Shown here: positions 46,520-55,249 of the stretch, piece by piece
How positions within the stretch are numbered: the first letter of the stretch is position 1
How the letters are laid out: the number at the start of each line of letters is the position of its first letter
Source: Paraspadella gotoi
Lineage: Eukaryota > Chaetognatha
DNA length: 64,000 nt
NCBI GenBank assembly: GCA_051294375.1
Contig: CM119267.1
Coordinates: 24,439,783 to 24,503,782, forward strand
Direction of reading: 5' to 3'
Notes under the pieces: model-generated
Databases searched by the model: none
What the model was told of the DNA's origin: nothing
What the model saw: the letters and a program-made list of their open reading frames with translations, nothing else
Made by a program: the position numbers and the translations under genes

Positions 46520-47347
46520 ACCACCCGCCACTCAGGCATCTCACCCTTTGAAAATTCTATCAAACGTTATTCGCTTTTCCGTCTCTCTATTTACAATGAA
46601 TTAGTAACAGAAATGATCTTACTTTATATTGTAATAGTAGCATAACTACGCATGATTGTAATTCTTTTATTTTCTAGTATACTTGTTAAATAATTTGTTA
46701 TGTTTTTTTATTTTTCCGTTCTCGGCGTGACCCTCTGTGAAGTTTGTCGAAGTAAAAGTCACACTTATTCTATCGCATCGCCGCATCACATCTGTTGTTC
46801 GAGTGATAATCACGTCGTAACGAAATGAATCATGCTCCCTCGCTCAATTACTGAATTCGTGGTCATCGCGATCTTCATCATCAATCGTCCGTCGTCGTCG
46901 TCGTCGTCGTCATTATCGTCGTCTTTTTTTTGTTTTAAGAATGACGGGGCGTGTTCGTCAACCATCAATCATCACAGCACCACAGCCACCACCGCCCACC
47001 GGCCAAATCTCGAAGGGTCGTCTTCGTCGTCGTCGTCGACCTTAACGCTTCGTGGGTAGCTTCTAACTTCTAACTTCTAAGCTTCTCTCTGTTTGTCATC
47101 AAATTTCGACTCTCGAAAATGAAAGGAGACAAGAAAGGCCGGAGGAATAAAAATAAATAATAAATAACAAGGAAGTAGCTAAACCCTGCTTTATATAGAC
47201 TTAAAATCTGCGCAAAGTCAAAGAAATAAGATTTAAAAAAAAAAAGAAATGAATAAAAAATATCGAAAGAAAAATAAACACAAAAATGAGTGGAACTTGA
47301 TTCAGTTCTCCTCCCAAGATTCTCACCTCTCTCTCTCTCTCTCTTCT

Positions 47348-47427
<80 letters not shown>

Positions 47428-48012
47428 GTTTTGTACGTTGGGCTCGTCGAAACCTTCGGCTGCCAAAAATTCGCCCAAATTTGTCGCTTTTTCCCAAAAA
47501 ACTTTTTTCCCACAGAATTTGAATCAAGGAAGAAGAGACGGTTTCATTTAATACATTAGCCTTTGTGATCTCTAATGATCTACACCATTTATTCTGAGAA
47601 CTAATCATTAAAAAAAATAGAAGTCAAATTTAAGAAAATTTTGTGGGCGAAAGATCACTTGTGACATCGGGAAATTGCTTTTTGTCTAGGGTAAGTTTAG
47701 GGTAAGCTAAAAGTCTTTTTATGGTAACCTTGAAGTGTAGTGAAACGAATGCAGCTAATCGAGTAAAGAATCATAAACTTTACTGAACGATTTTTATTTT
47801 CTCATATTTTTCCGATTTGAAGATATTTTTTATTTTAAAGTAAATTATCTATTATTTTAAAATAAATTATCTATTATTTTAAAGTAAATTATCTATTATC
47901 TGGTCATGAACGTGCAGGAAGGAAAAAAATGAATCAAAAAATTCAAGCTTTACTAATAGTACGGCATCTATTCTATCTCTACTAGTAAACGACATGCTGA
48001 AATGAAAGTCTC

Positions 48013-48091
<79 letters not shown>

Positions 48092-49127
48092 CTCTCTCTC
48101 CTCCTATTCTATTCTGGAACAGAATCGTCTGGTTATTTCTTCATACCTGAGGAGATGTCTGGTTGAAGATGGTATCACATATTTACTCCTCCTCCCTCCT
48201 CCTCCTCCTCCTCCTCCTCCTCTCATCATTGGCTCTATGGCGATGGAGTGTCTCTTGTGTTGTTTATTCGTTTAGTAAAACGAAAAAAAAACACAAATGA
48301 AAACAATTTAAATGAATTATCACTACTAAAATATAATATCCGAAGATCTTAGCGGGATTTTAATTTAAGAGAGCATTTATTGGATTTGCGAAGTCAAGGA
48401 GAAAGAAAGAATTGTATATATATTTACATACAATTGAAACATTCTTTGAAATATTATACACTGCATTGATAGTGAAGCCAGGTTCACTGGGAGTAAATAA
48501 ATAAGATGTGAGAGAATGAAAGCTTGCAGAACCTGCTATGTCATTATCTTGTAAGAGTGATAGAGGCCTTAAACGACCAAGGCCTGTCCAAAGTCAGGGA
48601 CAAGATAGCCTATTTATTAAAAGAATGGATAATTTTATTTGGTTGTTACCGCAATTTCATACAAGACTAATACACATAGATTGAAAGAATAAATGAAACC
48701 CTCAGATAGATAGAATAGATAGATAGATAGATAGATCTTGATAAATATATAAACAGTCACCCACATACTTAGATACTTAGATCGATAGATAAATAATAAT
48801 ACATAAAAAGTTGGATAGATATAAGAAAGATAGATAGAAAGCCAAATAGATAGATAGATTTATGAAATAGAAATAGGGGGGGGGGGAGGGGAGAAGAGAA
48901 CGGGAGAGAGTATGAACGAAATCGTGACGAGAATCCAAGTTTTTTTAACCGAGTCTCAAAACCTTGAAGAAATTCGATATGAAATCAAAAGGAAATCCGT
49001 TACAAAATCTCGTCGCGTATCTTTCACGAAATCGTTTGGCAAAATCATTTGATTTTTAGGCGAAAAATAAAAAAAAAATTTTGACGACGATGAGGAAAAT
49101 CCCACTGTTGGCCTTGTCTCTGTCTTG

Positions 49128-49204
<77 letters not shown>

Positions 49205-52200
49205 TCTCTACCCCCGCCACTCCAGGGCATCTCACCCTTTGAAAATTCTATCAAACGTTATTCGCTTTTCCGTCTCTCTATTTACAATGAATTAGTAACA
49301 GAAATGATCTTACTTTATATTGTAATAGTAGCATAACTACGCATGATTGTAATTCTTTTATTTTCTAGTATACTTGTTAAATATATTTGTTATGTTTTTT
49401 TTATTTTTCCGTTCTCGGCGTGACCCTCTGGTGAAGTTTGTCGAAGTAAAAGTCACACTTATTCTATCGCATCGCCGCATCACATCTGTTGTTCGAGTGA
49501 TAATCACGTCGTAACGAAATGAATCATGCTCCTCGCTCAATTACTGAATTCGTGGTCATCGCGATCTTCATCATCATCGTCGTCGTCGTCGTCGTCGTCG
49601 TCATTATCGTCGTCTTTTTTGTTTTTAAGAATGACGGGGCGTGTTCGTCAACATCATCATCACCACCACAGCATCAACACCACCACCACCGCCACCGCCA
49701 AATCTCGAAGGGTCGTCTTCGTCGTCGTCGTCGACCTTAACGCTTCGTGGGTAGCTTCTAACTTCTAACTTCTAAGCTTCTCTCTGTTTGTCATCAAATT
49801 TCGACTCTCGAAAATGAAAGGAGACAAGAAAGGCCGGAGGAATAAAAATAAATAATAAATAACAAGGAAGTAGGCTAAACCCTGCTTTATATAGACTTAA
49901 AATCTGCGCAAAGTCAAAGAAATAAGATTAAAAAAAAAAGAAATGAATAAAAAATATCGAAAGAAAAATAAACACGAAAAATGAGTGGAACTTGATTCAG
50001 TTCTCCTCCCAAGATTCTCACCTCTCTCTCTCTCTCTCTCTCTCTCTGCTCTCTCTTCTGCTCGTCTGCCTTGCTCGTTTTGTAACGTTGGGCTTCAGTC
50101 GAAACCTTCAGCTGCCAAAATTCGCCCAAATTTGTCGCTTTTTCCCAAAAAACTTTTTTCCCACAGAAATTTGAATCAAGGAAGAAGAGACGGTTTCATT
50201 TAATACATTAGCCTTTGTGATCTCTAATGATCTACACCATTTATTTCTGAGAACTAATCATTAAAAAAAAATAGAAGTCAAATTTAAGAAAATTTTGTGG
50301 GCGAAAGATCACTTGTGACATCGGGAAATTGCTTTTTGTCTAGGGTAAGTTTAGGGTAAGCTCAAAAGTCTTTTTATGGTAACCTTGAAGTGTAGTGAAA
50401 CGAATGCAGCTAATCGAGTAAAGAATCATAAACTTTACTGAACGATTTTTATTTTCTCATATTTTTCCGATTTGAAGATATTTTTATTTTAAAGTAAATT
50501 ATCTATTATTTTAAAATAAATTATCTATTATTTTAAAGTAAATTATCTATTATCTGGTCATGAAACGTGCAGGAAAAAAATGAATCAAAAAATTCAAGCT
50601 TTACTAATAGTACGCATCTATTCTATCTCTACTAGTAAACGACATGCTGGAATGAAAGTCTCTAATCTCTCTCTCTCTCTCAACTACTCATTTCTTATTC
50701 CTCCACCCTCTCTCTGTCTCTCTTCTCTCGTCTCTTCTCTCTTCTCTCTCTCTCTCCTCTATTCACTATTCTGGAACAGAATCGTCTGGTTATCTTCATA
50801 CCTGAGGAGATGTCTGGTTGAAGACTGGTATCCAATATCCATACCCTTCTCCTCCTCCTCCTCCTCTCCTCCTGCCTCCTGCCTCAACTCCTCACTGAAC
50901 TAAACCAGTACGATCATTGGCTCTATGGCGATGGAGTGTCTCTTGTGTTGTTTATTCGTTTAGTAAAACGAAAAAAAAGACAAATGAAACAATTTAAATG
51001 AATTATCACTACTAAAATATAATATCCGAAGATCTTAGCGGGATTTTAATTTAAGAGAGCATTTATTGGATTTGCGAAGTCAAGGAGAAAGAAAGAATTG
51101 TATATATATTTACATACAATTGAAACATTCTTTGAAATATTATACCACTGCATTGATAGTGAAGCCAGGTTCACTGGGAGTAAATAAATAAGACTGTGAG
51201 AGAATGAAAGCTTGCAGAAACCTGCTATGTCATTATCTTGTAAGAGTGATAGAGGCCTTAAACGACCAAAGCCTGTCCAAAGTCAGGGACAAGATAGCCT
51301 ATTTATTAAAAGAATGGATAATTTTTATATTGGTTGTACCAATTTCATACAAGACTATACACATAGATTGAAAGAATAAATGAAACCTCAATAGATAGAT
51401 AGATAGATAGATAGATAGATCTTGATATATATATAACAGTCACCCACATACTTAGATACTTAGATCGATAGATAAATAAATAGATACATAAAAAGTTGGA
51501 TAGATATATAGAAAGATAGATAGAAAGCCAAATAGATAGATAGATTTATGAAATAGAAATAGCGAGCAGAGAAACCCGAACCCTCGTGAAGCCGCAAAGA
51601 GTCACCTGCGCGAGCGGCGCTTGACTATCGGTGCCATAGATGTAACTGGGACCAACGCCGGAACCGACGCCGGGACCAGGACCGGCGCCGGAAACGACGC
51701 CGGCGACTGGAACTGGATCGTGACATGGAAGAAGGACACCGCCGACGGAAACGCGCCGGTAATCGTCGCGCGGGGAGGCGCCGCCGCCGACGCTGGGACG
51801 AAACACGCCCGCGGCGCTGTCCGCCGCCGTCCAAGCACCGGCGTCGCTGCCGACGCCGCTGCTGCCGGGACTGCTGCTTCCGTAAAAGCCTCCTCTTCCT
51901 AATACGCCGCCGCCTCTTCCTCCTCCCCCTCCTCCTCCTCCTCCGTAAAAGGCGCCCTGACTCTGTCTCTGTACGAGCGGCGGCGGCGCCACGACTCCCG
52001 GCGTCGTCGATTGAGACTGAAAAATCGGCGTCGAATTTATATGCGACCGAAAGATCGAAATTAAATTTGAATGAGTTCGGAAATACAGACTTGGACTTTA
52101 CAAAAATATACGTATGCCTATAAGTTATATCGTATGTCATCATGCGAAGGTTACCGGAGGAGGATCTCTGGAGGACTTTATAATACTAACAAATCTAACA

Positions 52201-54073
52201 TAATTTTGTTTAAGTAATAGTAAGTGTAAAGGGGAAAGAAAACACTTTTTGATTTCAGGTTATGCTATGCATTATCAAGGAATTTCTGATATTTCAATTT
52301 GCAATAGCGAAAAGGTGGAAAGAGACAGGGAGTCCGCTACGCACTGAAGCAGTTTCGAATTTGTTTTTCTAATTTAAAAATTCTAACTTTCTTCGTTCAA
52401 ATCTTTACGAGATGCATTTTGGGAATAGAAACGACGACGACGACGACGTCAACTACAACAACAACAATGAATATCGGAAATCGTGCAACTGATATTATAG
52501 AGAAGAAGAGAGAGATTATAGAGGAGGAGTGAGAGATGTAGAGTGGGTTTGCAAAATTCTCTTCCGCATTTCTGAGAGAGTTCTGACCTATCTGAAAGCC
52601 ATTTGATTTATAGTATATCTCAAACGAATATACATCGTAATAGTAAAAAACGTAATAAAAAATAGATTAGTATGTATCATGTTTAGTAAAAAAAAACGGT
52701 GCGAATTAGTAGGGAAAGCGAAAGCGTGGTCGGTCAGTTCCTCTGCTGGCAGATGGCAAAAATCAGCGCCTCTCAGCTGGCATTCGACAGTGCCAGTAGA
52801 CGGCAAATATGTTTGGTGATAAATATTATCACCGGCGCCGTTTCGTACTTGAGGCTCCGACGCTGCCGACGCCGCCGATGCCGCCGGTGTAGTCGCACTT
52901 CGCTGAGTTGGCACCGAGACGCCGGGCGACGCTTTTACCGGTGCGTGAGCTGTCGGAGCTGCCGGTGTTGCCGGTGCAGCAACGTGACGAATCGGAGCTC
53001 TACCGGCGACTGAGTCGGTTTCTGGTTTTCCGTCCTTGTTTGTTTTGTTTGTTTTGTTTGTTTGTTTGTTTTGAATTTGATCGTTTTTTGTCGTCGTTGT
53101 TGTAATTTAGAGAGTTGTATTAAATGGCGAAAGTTTTAAAAGGAGGTGATTTAGTCATTTAGTTAAAAGAAAATATTAATACTTTATTTAACGAAATTTA
53201 ACGGATTAATTTTGTTTTTGCCAAAAACATTGAAAAACTCAAATGAGACTAAAGGAATTTAAGAATTGAAAAGTTTAAATTCGGAAGCTACTCTGATTGA
53301 ATTGGGGAATTTTAAAGACGAACATCTGTGGAATTAAGGAATTTGGGGCATATAACATTCACAAACTCACTTCTAAGAGGACTGTGATTTAACTCAAAGG
53401 ATAATTCTACAGGAAAACCCAGTCAAAGATTTCGTGCTTTGAACATAAACCATTTAAACATGTACAATTAAACAAACACAAATGAACATCTTTTTAAAAG
53501 ACAGTAATTTTAACAGAGAATTTTAACAAGAAATTTATGACAGAAAATAATAGAGAAAAAAAAAGTTATTAATAATATTATCAGAGGAAATTGTTTTTAA
53601 AATTTAACTCACCTCTGCATATCCTATTTGGACGGAAACTTTGTCCTAAAGAATGGAATGGGGGGAGAAATATATTTAAAATGAACATTTTATTGACATT
53701 CATAAGTTTTAAATCAATGTTTAAAAAAAAAGATGAGAAAGAAAATCGGCATAAAAACTAAAAATAAAAGAAGAAAAAAAAACAACATAAAGAAAAGAGA
53801 ACAATAAAAAACTTACGGGAAGGAGAATTGGTCCACCGGCCCAGGGTTTCGGGACCCGGTTAAAGTTCGTCTGTAATAAAAGAAAGAAAAATTAAATTAA
53901 TATATGATGAAAGATGAATTGAAGTATTTCCCAAGAATTGAAGTATTTCCCAAAATCTGCGTTACTAACCGCAATAAGCTGTTTTTACGGTAGCATGAGC
54001 CGCTTTTTACGTTAAAAGAAGAAGATCACTTAAGAATATATACTGCTATTTTGTATATAGTCCCGTATGAACC

Positions 54074-54156
<83 letters not shown>

Positions 54157-55249
54157 TCACCTACTGTACATAATATTCACAAAACAGCTTACACGTACTC
54201 GCTTTTAGCTCGAACGCATCAAAATTTACACGCAGTCAAAATTTTCTCTCGCATCCAAAATATCGCCGAAGGTCTTCGTTTGGATGAGAAGCAGAAAGAA
54301 AAAAAAATGGAAGAAATTTGAGAAATAATTAAAAAAATCAAAAAACAAATAACAAAAGATGAAAAAAAAATATTAAAAGAGAAGGTAGATAAGAAAATCA
54401 TTAAGTTCGCACAGTGGTTTCGTTGCTGAGTCACACTCGTTTAAAATCTTTTTTCTCAAATCTCCAATTTTTGAATAAATTCGTACAGAGATATCGAAGA
54501 TAATAAATATAAACGTTTAGCGGTAGCTTTTGCCCCTAAAAAATTCACAAATTTTTTACTGTATTAATTGAAGTTGTGGGCTCTTACATTCGCGTTTACA
54601 ATACATGCATCATCAGTAAAGTATTCGAATTGTTTCTCTCTCTTTTCTTATTTCGAATTTGTAGGCCGAAGGTCGTGAGCTTCGGTTTCGAGTTCATGAG
54701 CTAAAAGTTCGCGAGGTAAAAAATCTCCGTTGAAAAATCGAAGCGAAGGATAAAATCCAAAAAGTTTTATATCCGAAAAGTTTTTCTTTTTTTTTTTTGG
54801 CGAAGCGAAAACAGGGAGCGGCAGGGCATGGGGCAGGGAAGAGCATGGGCATTTAGCAGGGTCGGGCATTGTTAACGGTGTACAATTATCCGAGAATCCA
54901 AGAAAATAAAAATCTAGCGAATATGTTGTTGTTGTTGTTGTTATCTATTGCGGGATTTCGTTTCTTTGCTGGAGATTTTAATCCAAAAATTCGTTAAAAT
55001 CTCTTTTACGATGAACGTTTAATATTGGTAAAAATATAAAATTGTCAATTAAGTGATTAAGGTCACTTAATAAACTCAATCATGCAAACCCCAATCTGAA
55101 CTGTTTGCGTAAATCAAGCAAGCTTTCATTCGCCAGCGGACCATACAGCTCACAAAGCATTACAGCCAAGCAAACTTGTACAGTCGCGAAACACTTTCCG
55201 GCACATTGGCCCACTACTATGTACTCACGAAGGTGTAAGTGGTCGCCAT
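29211..55249 (-). CDS. Zasp: Zasp/LDB3/Enigma-family LIM protein, alternatively spliced (gene span)
   Basis: Z-disc and integrin-site scaffold of striated muscle. The three C-terminal LIM domains match Drosophila Zasp52 and vertebrate LDB3/PDLIM7, including QQIRGPFI, FTTKCYGCDFPIE..DRWVEALGQNWHAECF and NLEGQSFYAKGGRPFCKKHA. Eighteen coding exons join with matching phases from ATG 55249 to TAA 29211, about 1328 residues; one further optional exon is at 52.9 kb. LIM1 is about 1150-1202, LIM2 1211-1261, LIM3 1270-1322. The middle is long, Pro/Ser/Ala-rich and disordered. Two exons carry a QSxSFxxLE motif (residues about 472 and 1013) like the QSRSFRxLQ motif of ALP/Enigma proteins. No PDZ domain is visible, so this promoter may produce a PDZ-less form, or PDZ exons may lie beyond the window. 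A terminal exon at 33.5 kb gives a LIM-less form of about 1539 residues. The promoter region is shared with the divergent PLB1 gene. Confidence 0.92.
29440..29613 (-). CDS. Zasp: Zasp-like exon: end of LIM2, start of LIM3
   Basis: 174 bases, phase 0 to 0. Encodes GFHIEDGQQYCAKDWNELF, then KCYGCDFPIEPSDRWVEALG, QNWHAECFNCA. All visible zinc ligands are intact. Confidence 0.96.
29803..29865 (-). CDS. Zasp: Zasp-like exon: middle of LIM2
   Basis: 63 bases, phase 0 to 0: DCVNAMNQTWHPGCFVCFHC then K. Carries H-x2-C-x2-C-x2-C of LIM2. Confidence 0.95.
30404..30550. mobile_element. TIR/telomere-like repeat family, copy M5 (short, both ends)
   Basis: 147 bases with well-preserved inverted ends. The left end is GGGCTCTATTTTCCAAAAAG then CGCTCA. 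The right end is AAAATGGGACGCTTTGAG then AAAATAAACCC, its reverse complement with few mismatches. The interior is CCTTAATCCCCTTAA-like and contains the family's subterminal AATTCCGAATTTAAGAT. Intronic to the Zasp-like gene, 58 bases past an exon border. Confidence 0.75.
30608..30794 (-). CDS. Zasp: Zasp-like exon: LIM1 and first ligands of LIM2
   Basis: 187 bases, phase 2 to 0. Encodes GPFILALGKTFAPDNFICAN, PQCRRPLQECGFVEEGGQLF, CETDYEAHFAPKCAKC. The first zinc site of LIM1 has lost ligands here (Ala and Asn where Zasp52 has Cys and His). The second site (C, C, C, D) is kept. Donor CAT/GTGAGA. Confidence 0.95.
31286..31445 (-). CDS. Zasp: Zasp-like exon: Pro-rich linker into LIM1
   Basis: 160 bases, phase 1 to 2. 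Encodes APKRPTPPPPKMPSIPKGPR, KPTLGAAGSATMQQPI, GKIPVCALTGQQIR. The LIM1 opening is CALT where the family has CxxC. Confidence 0.93.
31964..32035. repeat. (CT)n microsatellite
   Basis: About 36 CT units in a Zasp intron. Confidence 0.98.
32541..32696 (-). CDS. Zasp: Zasp-like exon: Gln/Ala-rich, LIM-branch specific
   Basis: 156 bases, phase 1 to 1. Encodes TITEAAETTLQQLPPQTQQQ, VSEPDPAAAASTAPAAAQ, GRELES. The acceptor (AATATAAAG) has a poor pyrimidine tract, while the donor CTG/GTAAGA is strong. A weak acceptor fits alternative use against the terminal exon at 33.5 kb. Confidence 0.75.
33409..33414 (-). terminator. Poly(A) signal AATAAA for the LIM-less Zasp form
   Basis: AATAAA on the - strand, about 114 bases after the TGA at 33528, so the exon at 33.5-35.0 kb can serve as a terminal exon. 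Confidence 0.6.
33528..34990 (-). CDS. Zasp: Alternative terminal exon of Zasp-like gene (charged, LIM-less form)
   Basis: 1463 bases of open frame, entered in phase 1 from the 26-base exon at 35882 (acceptor TTCAAG) and ending in TGA. It encodes about 487 residues rich in Glu, Lys, Asn, Ser and Thr, for example MVNIKQLSDTSVPKEEITSP near the start and SEYSLSSENEDKV at the end. Short motifs recur: KIEISPVPNIEDESFSLEKN and KVEISTIPNVSATESEYSLS, about 290 residues apart. No known domain. Codons end mostly in A or T, unlike the GC-rich LIM exons. Likely disordered. It could instead be a separate gene with its own promoter; the phase match favours an isoform. Confidence 0.7.
35882..35907 (-). CDS. 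Zasp: Zasp-like micro-exon (26 bases), branch point of splicing
   Basis: Phase 2 to 1, encodes DTSSEQAP. Strong acceptor (T-rich, TTTTTTCAG) and donor CAG/GTTAGT. Its phase-1 end fits both the 34990 acceptor (LIM-less) and the 32696 acceptor (LIM form). Confidence 0.72.
36505..36960 (-). CDS. Zasp: Zasp-like exon with second QSQSFKILEQ motif
   Basis: 456 bases, phase 2 to 2. Encodes GSTPTSASKSEIRVSPFTPL, a Pro/Ala-rich part, ISLTMRVKTDDNMKEKK, and SQSFKILEQMYGSGEELEEE. Donor TATGC/GTGAGT. The motif parallels the ALP/Enigma QSxSFRxLQ element. Confidence 0.82.
37193..37345 (-). CDS. Zasp: Zasp-like exon (RELSVTVDFNK)
   Basis: 153 bases, phase 2 to 2. Encodes KSSNKSTHYPVKSTVEPRCI, KAELKRELSVTVDFNKNTPL, CSTYKFD. 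No known domain. Supported by borders and phase. Confidence 0.8.
37667..38732 (-). CDS. Zasp: Zasp-like large central exon
   Basis: 1066 bases, phase 1 to 2. Begins PNIGPSLGIRLREHDPVAGS, contains QYFSYNQKNGKVLFHREGGG, KFVVKNDVPNTVTMSNVKFD, a Ser/Thr/Pro-rich region with DSDSDCYHTPGSTPRAAKAP, and ends TTGELVRKR at AAAAG/GTATGT. The open frame extends upstream of the acceptor to an ATG at 38804-38806 (MSLTRFCRVPRFATKTALLL), so an alternative start is possible. Likely disordered with phosphorylation-type sites. Confidence 0.8.
39006..39213. mobile_element. TIR/telomere-like repeat family, copy M1
   Basis: Left end GGGCTCTCTTTTCCGAGAG then TGCCCC. The interior has AATCCCTAACCTTAATCCC-type units. 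Right end AAAATAGGGCGTTCTAGG after the shared AATTCCGAATTTAAGAT. Lies in a Zasp intron. Confidence 0.72.
39507..39649 (-). CDS. Zasp: Zasp-like exon with first QSRSFTLLEETL motif
   Basis: 143 bases, phase 2 to 1. Encodes GGLVEDEEGGVITEHLHKPS, then TQSRSFTLLEETLAA. Acceptor GATCAG, donor GCAG/GTAAAA. Confidence 0.85.
39780..40214. mobile_element. TIR/telomere-like repeat family, copy M2 (longest)
   Basis: Left end GGCTCTCTATTCCAAGAG then TGCCCCATTT. Right end AAAATGGGGCTTTCTCGG then AAAATAAGGCC, the inverse of the left. The interior of about 350 bases is almost entirely degenerate CCCTAA/CCTTAA units with AATTCCGAATTCAAGAT at the subterminal position. Confidence 0.75.
40621..40630. other. Assembly gap (10 N) next to a GA tract
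   Basis: Ten N followed directly by a GA tract (40631-40653), so the gap probably hides a longer microsatellite. Confidence 0.97.
40906..41082 (-). CDS. Zasp: Zasp-like exon (GVHVTNLPSYRKNP)
   Basis: 177 bases, phase 2 to 2. Encodes HSSNTTSPNYCRTHFGSDIS, PTKIDSSPPIGVHVTNLPSY, HQVYVPDRLRLR. No known domain. Confidence 0.78.
41762..41857. repeat. (GA)n microsatellite
   Basis: About 45 GA units with two short interruptions near the left. Confidence 0.98.
42039..42152. repeat. (GA)n microsatellite
   Basis: GA tract with a few AAGA interruptions, 180 bases from the previous one. Confidence 0.97.
42494..43072 (-). CDS. Zasp: Zasp-like exon, Pro/Thr- and Ala-rich
   Basis: 579 bases, phase 2 to 2. 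Begins ISGVRIDRSGARFRSGFVNI, then PTTPPTPPILQTTPPSPSTP, AARYYETRAFAPRESKAAAA, and GILKSPISGVNLGTTPKSTK, followed by an Ala/Ser repeat. The donor is AAG/GTGGGA. Confidence 0.82.
43631..43668 (-). CDS. Zasp: Zasp-like exon (ATNIAPKPYSQGA)
   Basis: 38 bases, phase 0 to 2. Encodes ATNIAPKPYSQG plus two bases. The NIAPKPY run resembles NIRPKPF of vertebrate LDB3/PDLIM3. Donor GGAGC/GTAAGT. Confidence 0.82.
44520..44830 (-). CDS. Candidate unplaced exon (ALVERYASLSREKARR)
   Basis: An open - strand segment with a TTAG acceptor near 44830 and donor GGAAG/GTAGGT near 44520. Encodes a Thr run, ALDVDSDAPAQKKCHVIEAL, LQLPAATPTKRKRMTALVER and YASLSREKARRHG. Its phase does not fit between the flanking Zasp exons. 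It may be an alternative exon, or noise from a GC-rich region. Confidence 0.25.
45050..45165 (+). repeat. Dispersed repeat family R3, partial copy
   Basis: TTGATAGGGAAGC, GTGAGTCTTGAT, AAGCTTGCAGC and AAGCTTGTCC blocks occur in the same order as at 58.45 kb and 48.44 kb. Confidence 0.55.
45370..45610. repeat. 24-base minisatellite (GTGGCGCAGTCTGTGG)
   Basis: Imperfect tandem units GAGTGGCGCAGTCTGTGG plus AATAGC-type. The unit is a multiple of three, which keeps frames open on both strands; I see no gene. Confidence 0.8.
46038..46062. other. Assembly gap (25 N)
   Basis: A run of 25 N about 125 bases left of a 2.7 kb tandem duplication. Confidence 0.99.
46187..48876. repeat. 2.7 kb tandem duplication, copy A
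   Basis: From GGGGAGGGGAGAAGAGAACG to TTTATGAAATAGAAATAG. The same order of sequence recurs at 48880-51562, including CT tracts (46427-46517, 47329-47423, 48016-48100), CGT triplet runs, a GGTAAGTTTAGGGTAAGCT block and a GATA run. It lies inside the Zasp intron between 43668 and 51606. Confidence 0.92.
48437..48665 (+). repeat. Dispersed repeat family R3, copy in duplication A
   Basis: Begins AATTGAAACATTCTTTGAAA, contains TTGATAGTGAAGCCAGG, ACCTGCTATGTCATTATCTT and GGCCTGTCCAAAGTCAGGG, and ends CCTATTTATTAAAAGAATGG. It resembles the sequence at 58.45 kb. Confidence 0.75.
48880..51562. repeat. 2.7 kb tandem duplication, copy B
   Basis: Near-identical to copy A. Differences are mostly single-base indels in homopolymers and length changes in CT, CTC and GATA runs. 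Those changes look more like raw long-read errors than evolutionary divergence. A copy of R3 lies inside at 51118-51345. Confidence 0.92.
51606..52016 (-). CDS. Zasp: Zasp-like exon, Gly-rich
   Basis: 411 bases, phase 0 to 0. Begins SQSTTPGVVAPPPLVQRQSQ, then a Gly run, GVFRPSVGGGASPRDDYRRV, GPSYIYGTDSQAPLAQ. TTTTTCAG acceptor, GCAG/GTGACT donor. The end of exon lies 44 bases from the end of duplication copy B. Confidence 0.8.
52849..52902 (-). CDS. Zasp: Optional Zasp-like exon (RSATTPAASAASAASEPQ)
   Basis: 54 bases, phase 0 to 0, with acceptor ACTCAG and weak donor CAA/GTACGA. The open frame actually runs from about 53010 to 52690 with coding-like Ala/Pro-rich sequence, so the true borders are uncertain. 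It can be included or skipped without changing the frame. Confidence 0.35.
53613..53645 (-). CDS. Zasp: Zasp-like exon (DKVSVQIGYAE)
   Basis: 33 bases, phase 0 to 0. TTTAG acceptor and GAG/GTGAGT donor. Confidence 0.72.
53817..53870 (-). CDS. Zasp: Zasp-like exon (TNFNRVPKPWAGGPILLP)
   Basis: 54 bases, phase 0 to 0. TTACAG acceptor, CCC/GTAAGT donor. Confidence 0.75.
54079..54153. repeat. (CT)n microsatellite
   Basis: About 37 CT units in the first Zasp intron. Confidence 0.98.
55229..55249 (-). CDS. Zasp: Zasp-like first coding exon (MATTYTF)
   Basis: 21 bases: ATG in a good context (AAAATGG) followed by ATTYTF and a perfect donor GTGAGT. Phase 0 links it to the 53870 exon. The short length means support comes from context, splice site and phase only. 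Confidence 0.65.

Noticed and set aside
48120-48170. CCTGAGGAGATGTCTG shared by 48.15, 50.80 and 23.70 kb
   Set aside because: Sixteen bases only; the 48.15 and 50.80 copies are the tandem duplication, so the match to 23.70 kb may be chance.
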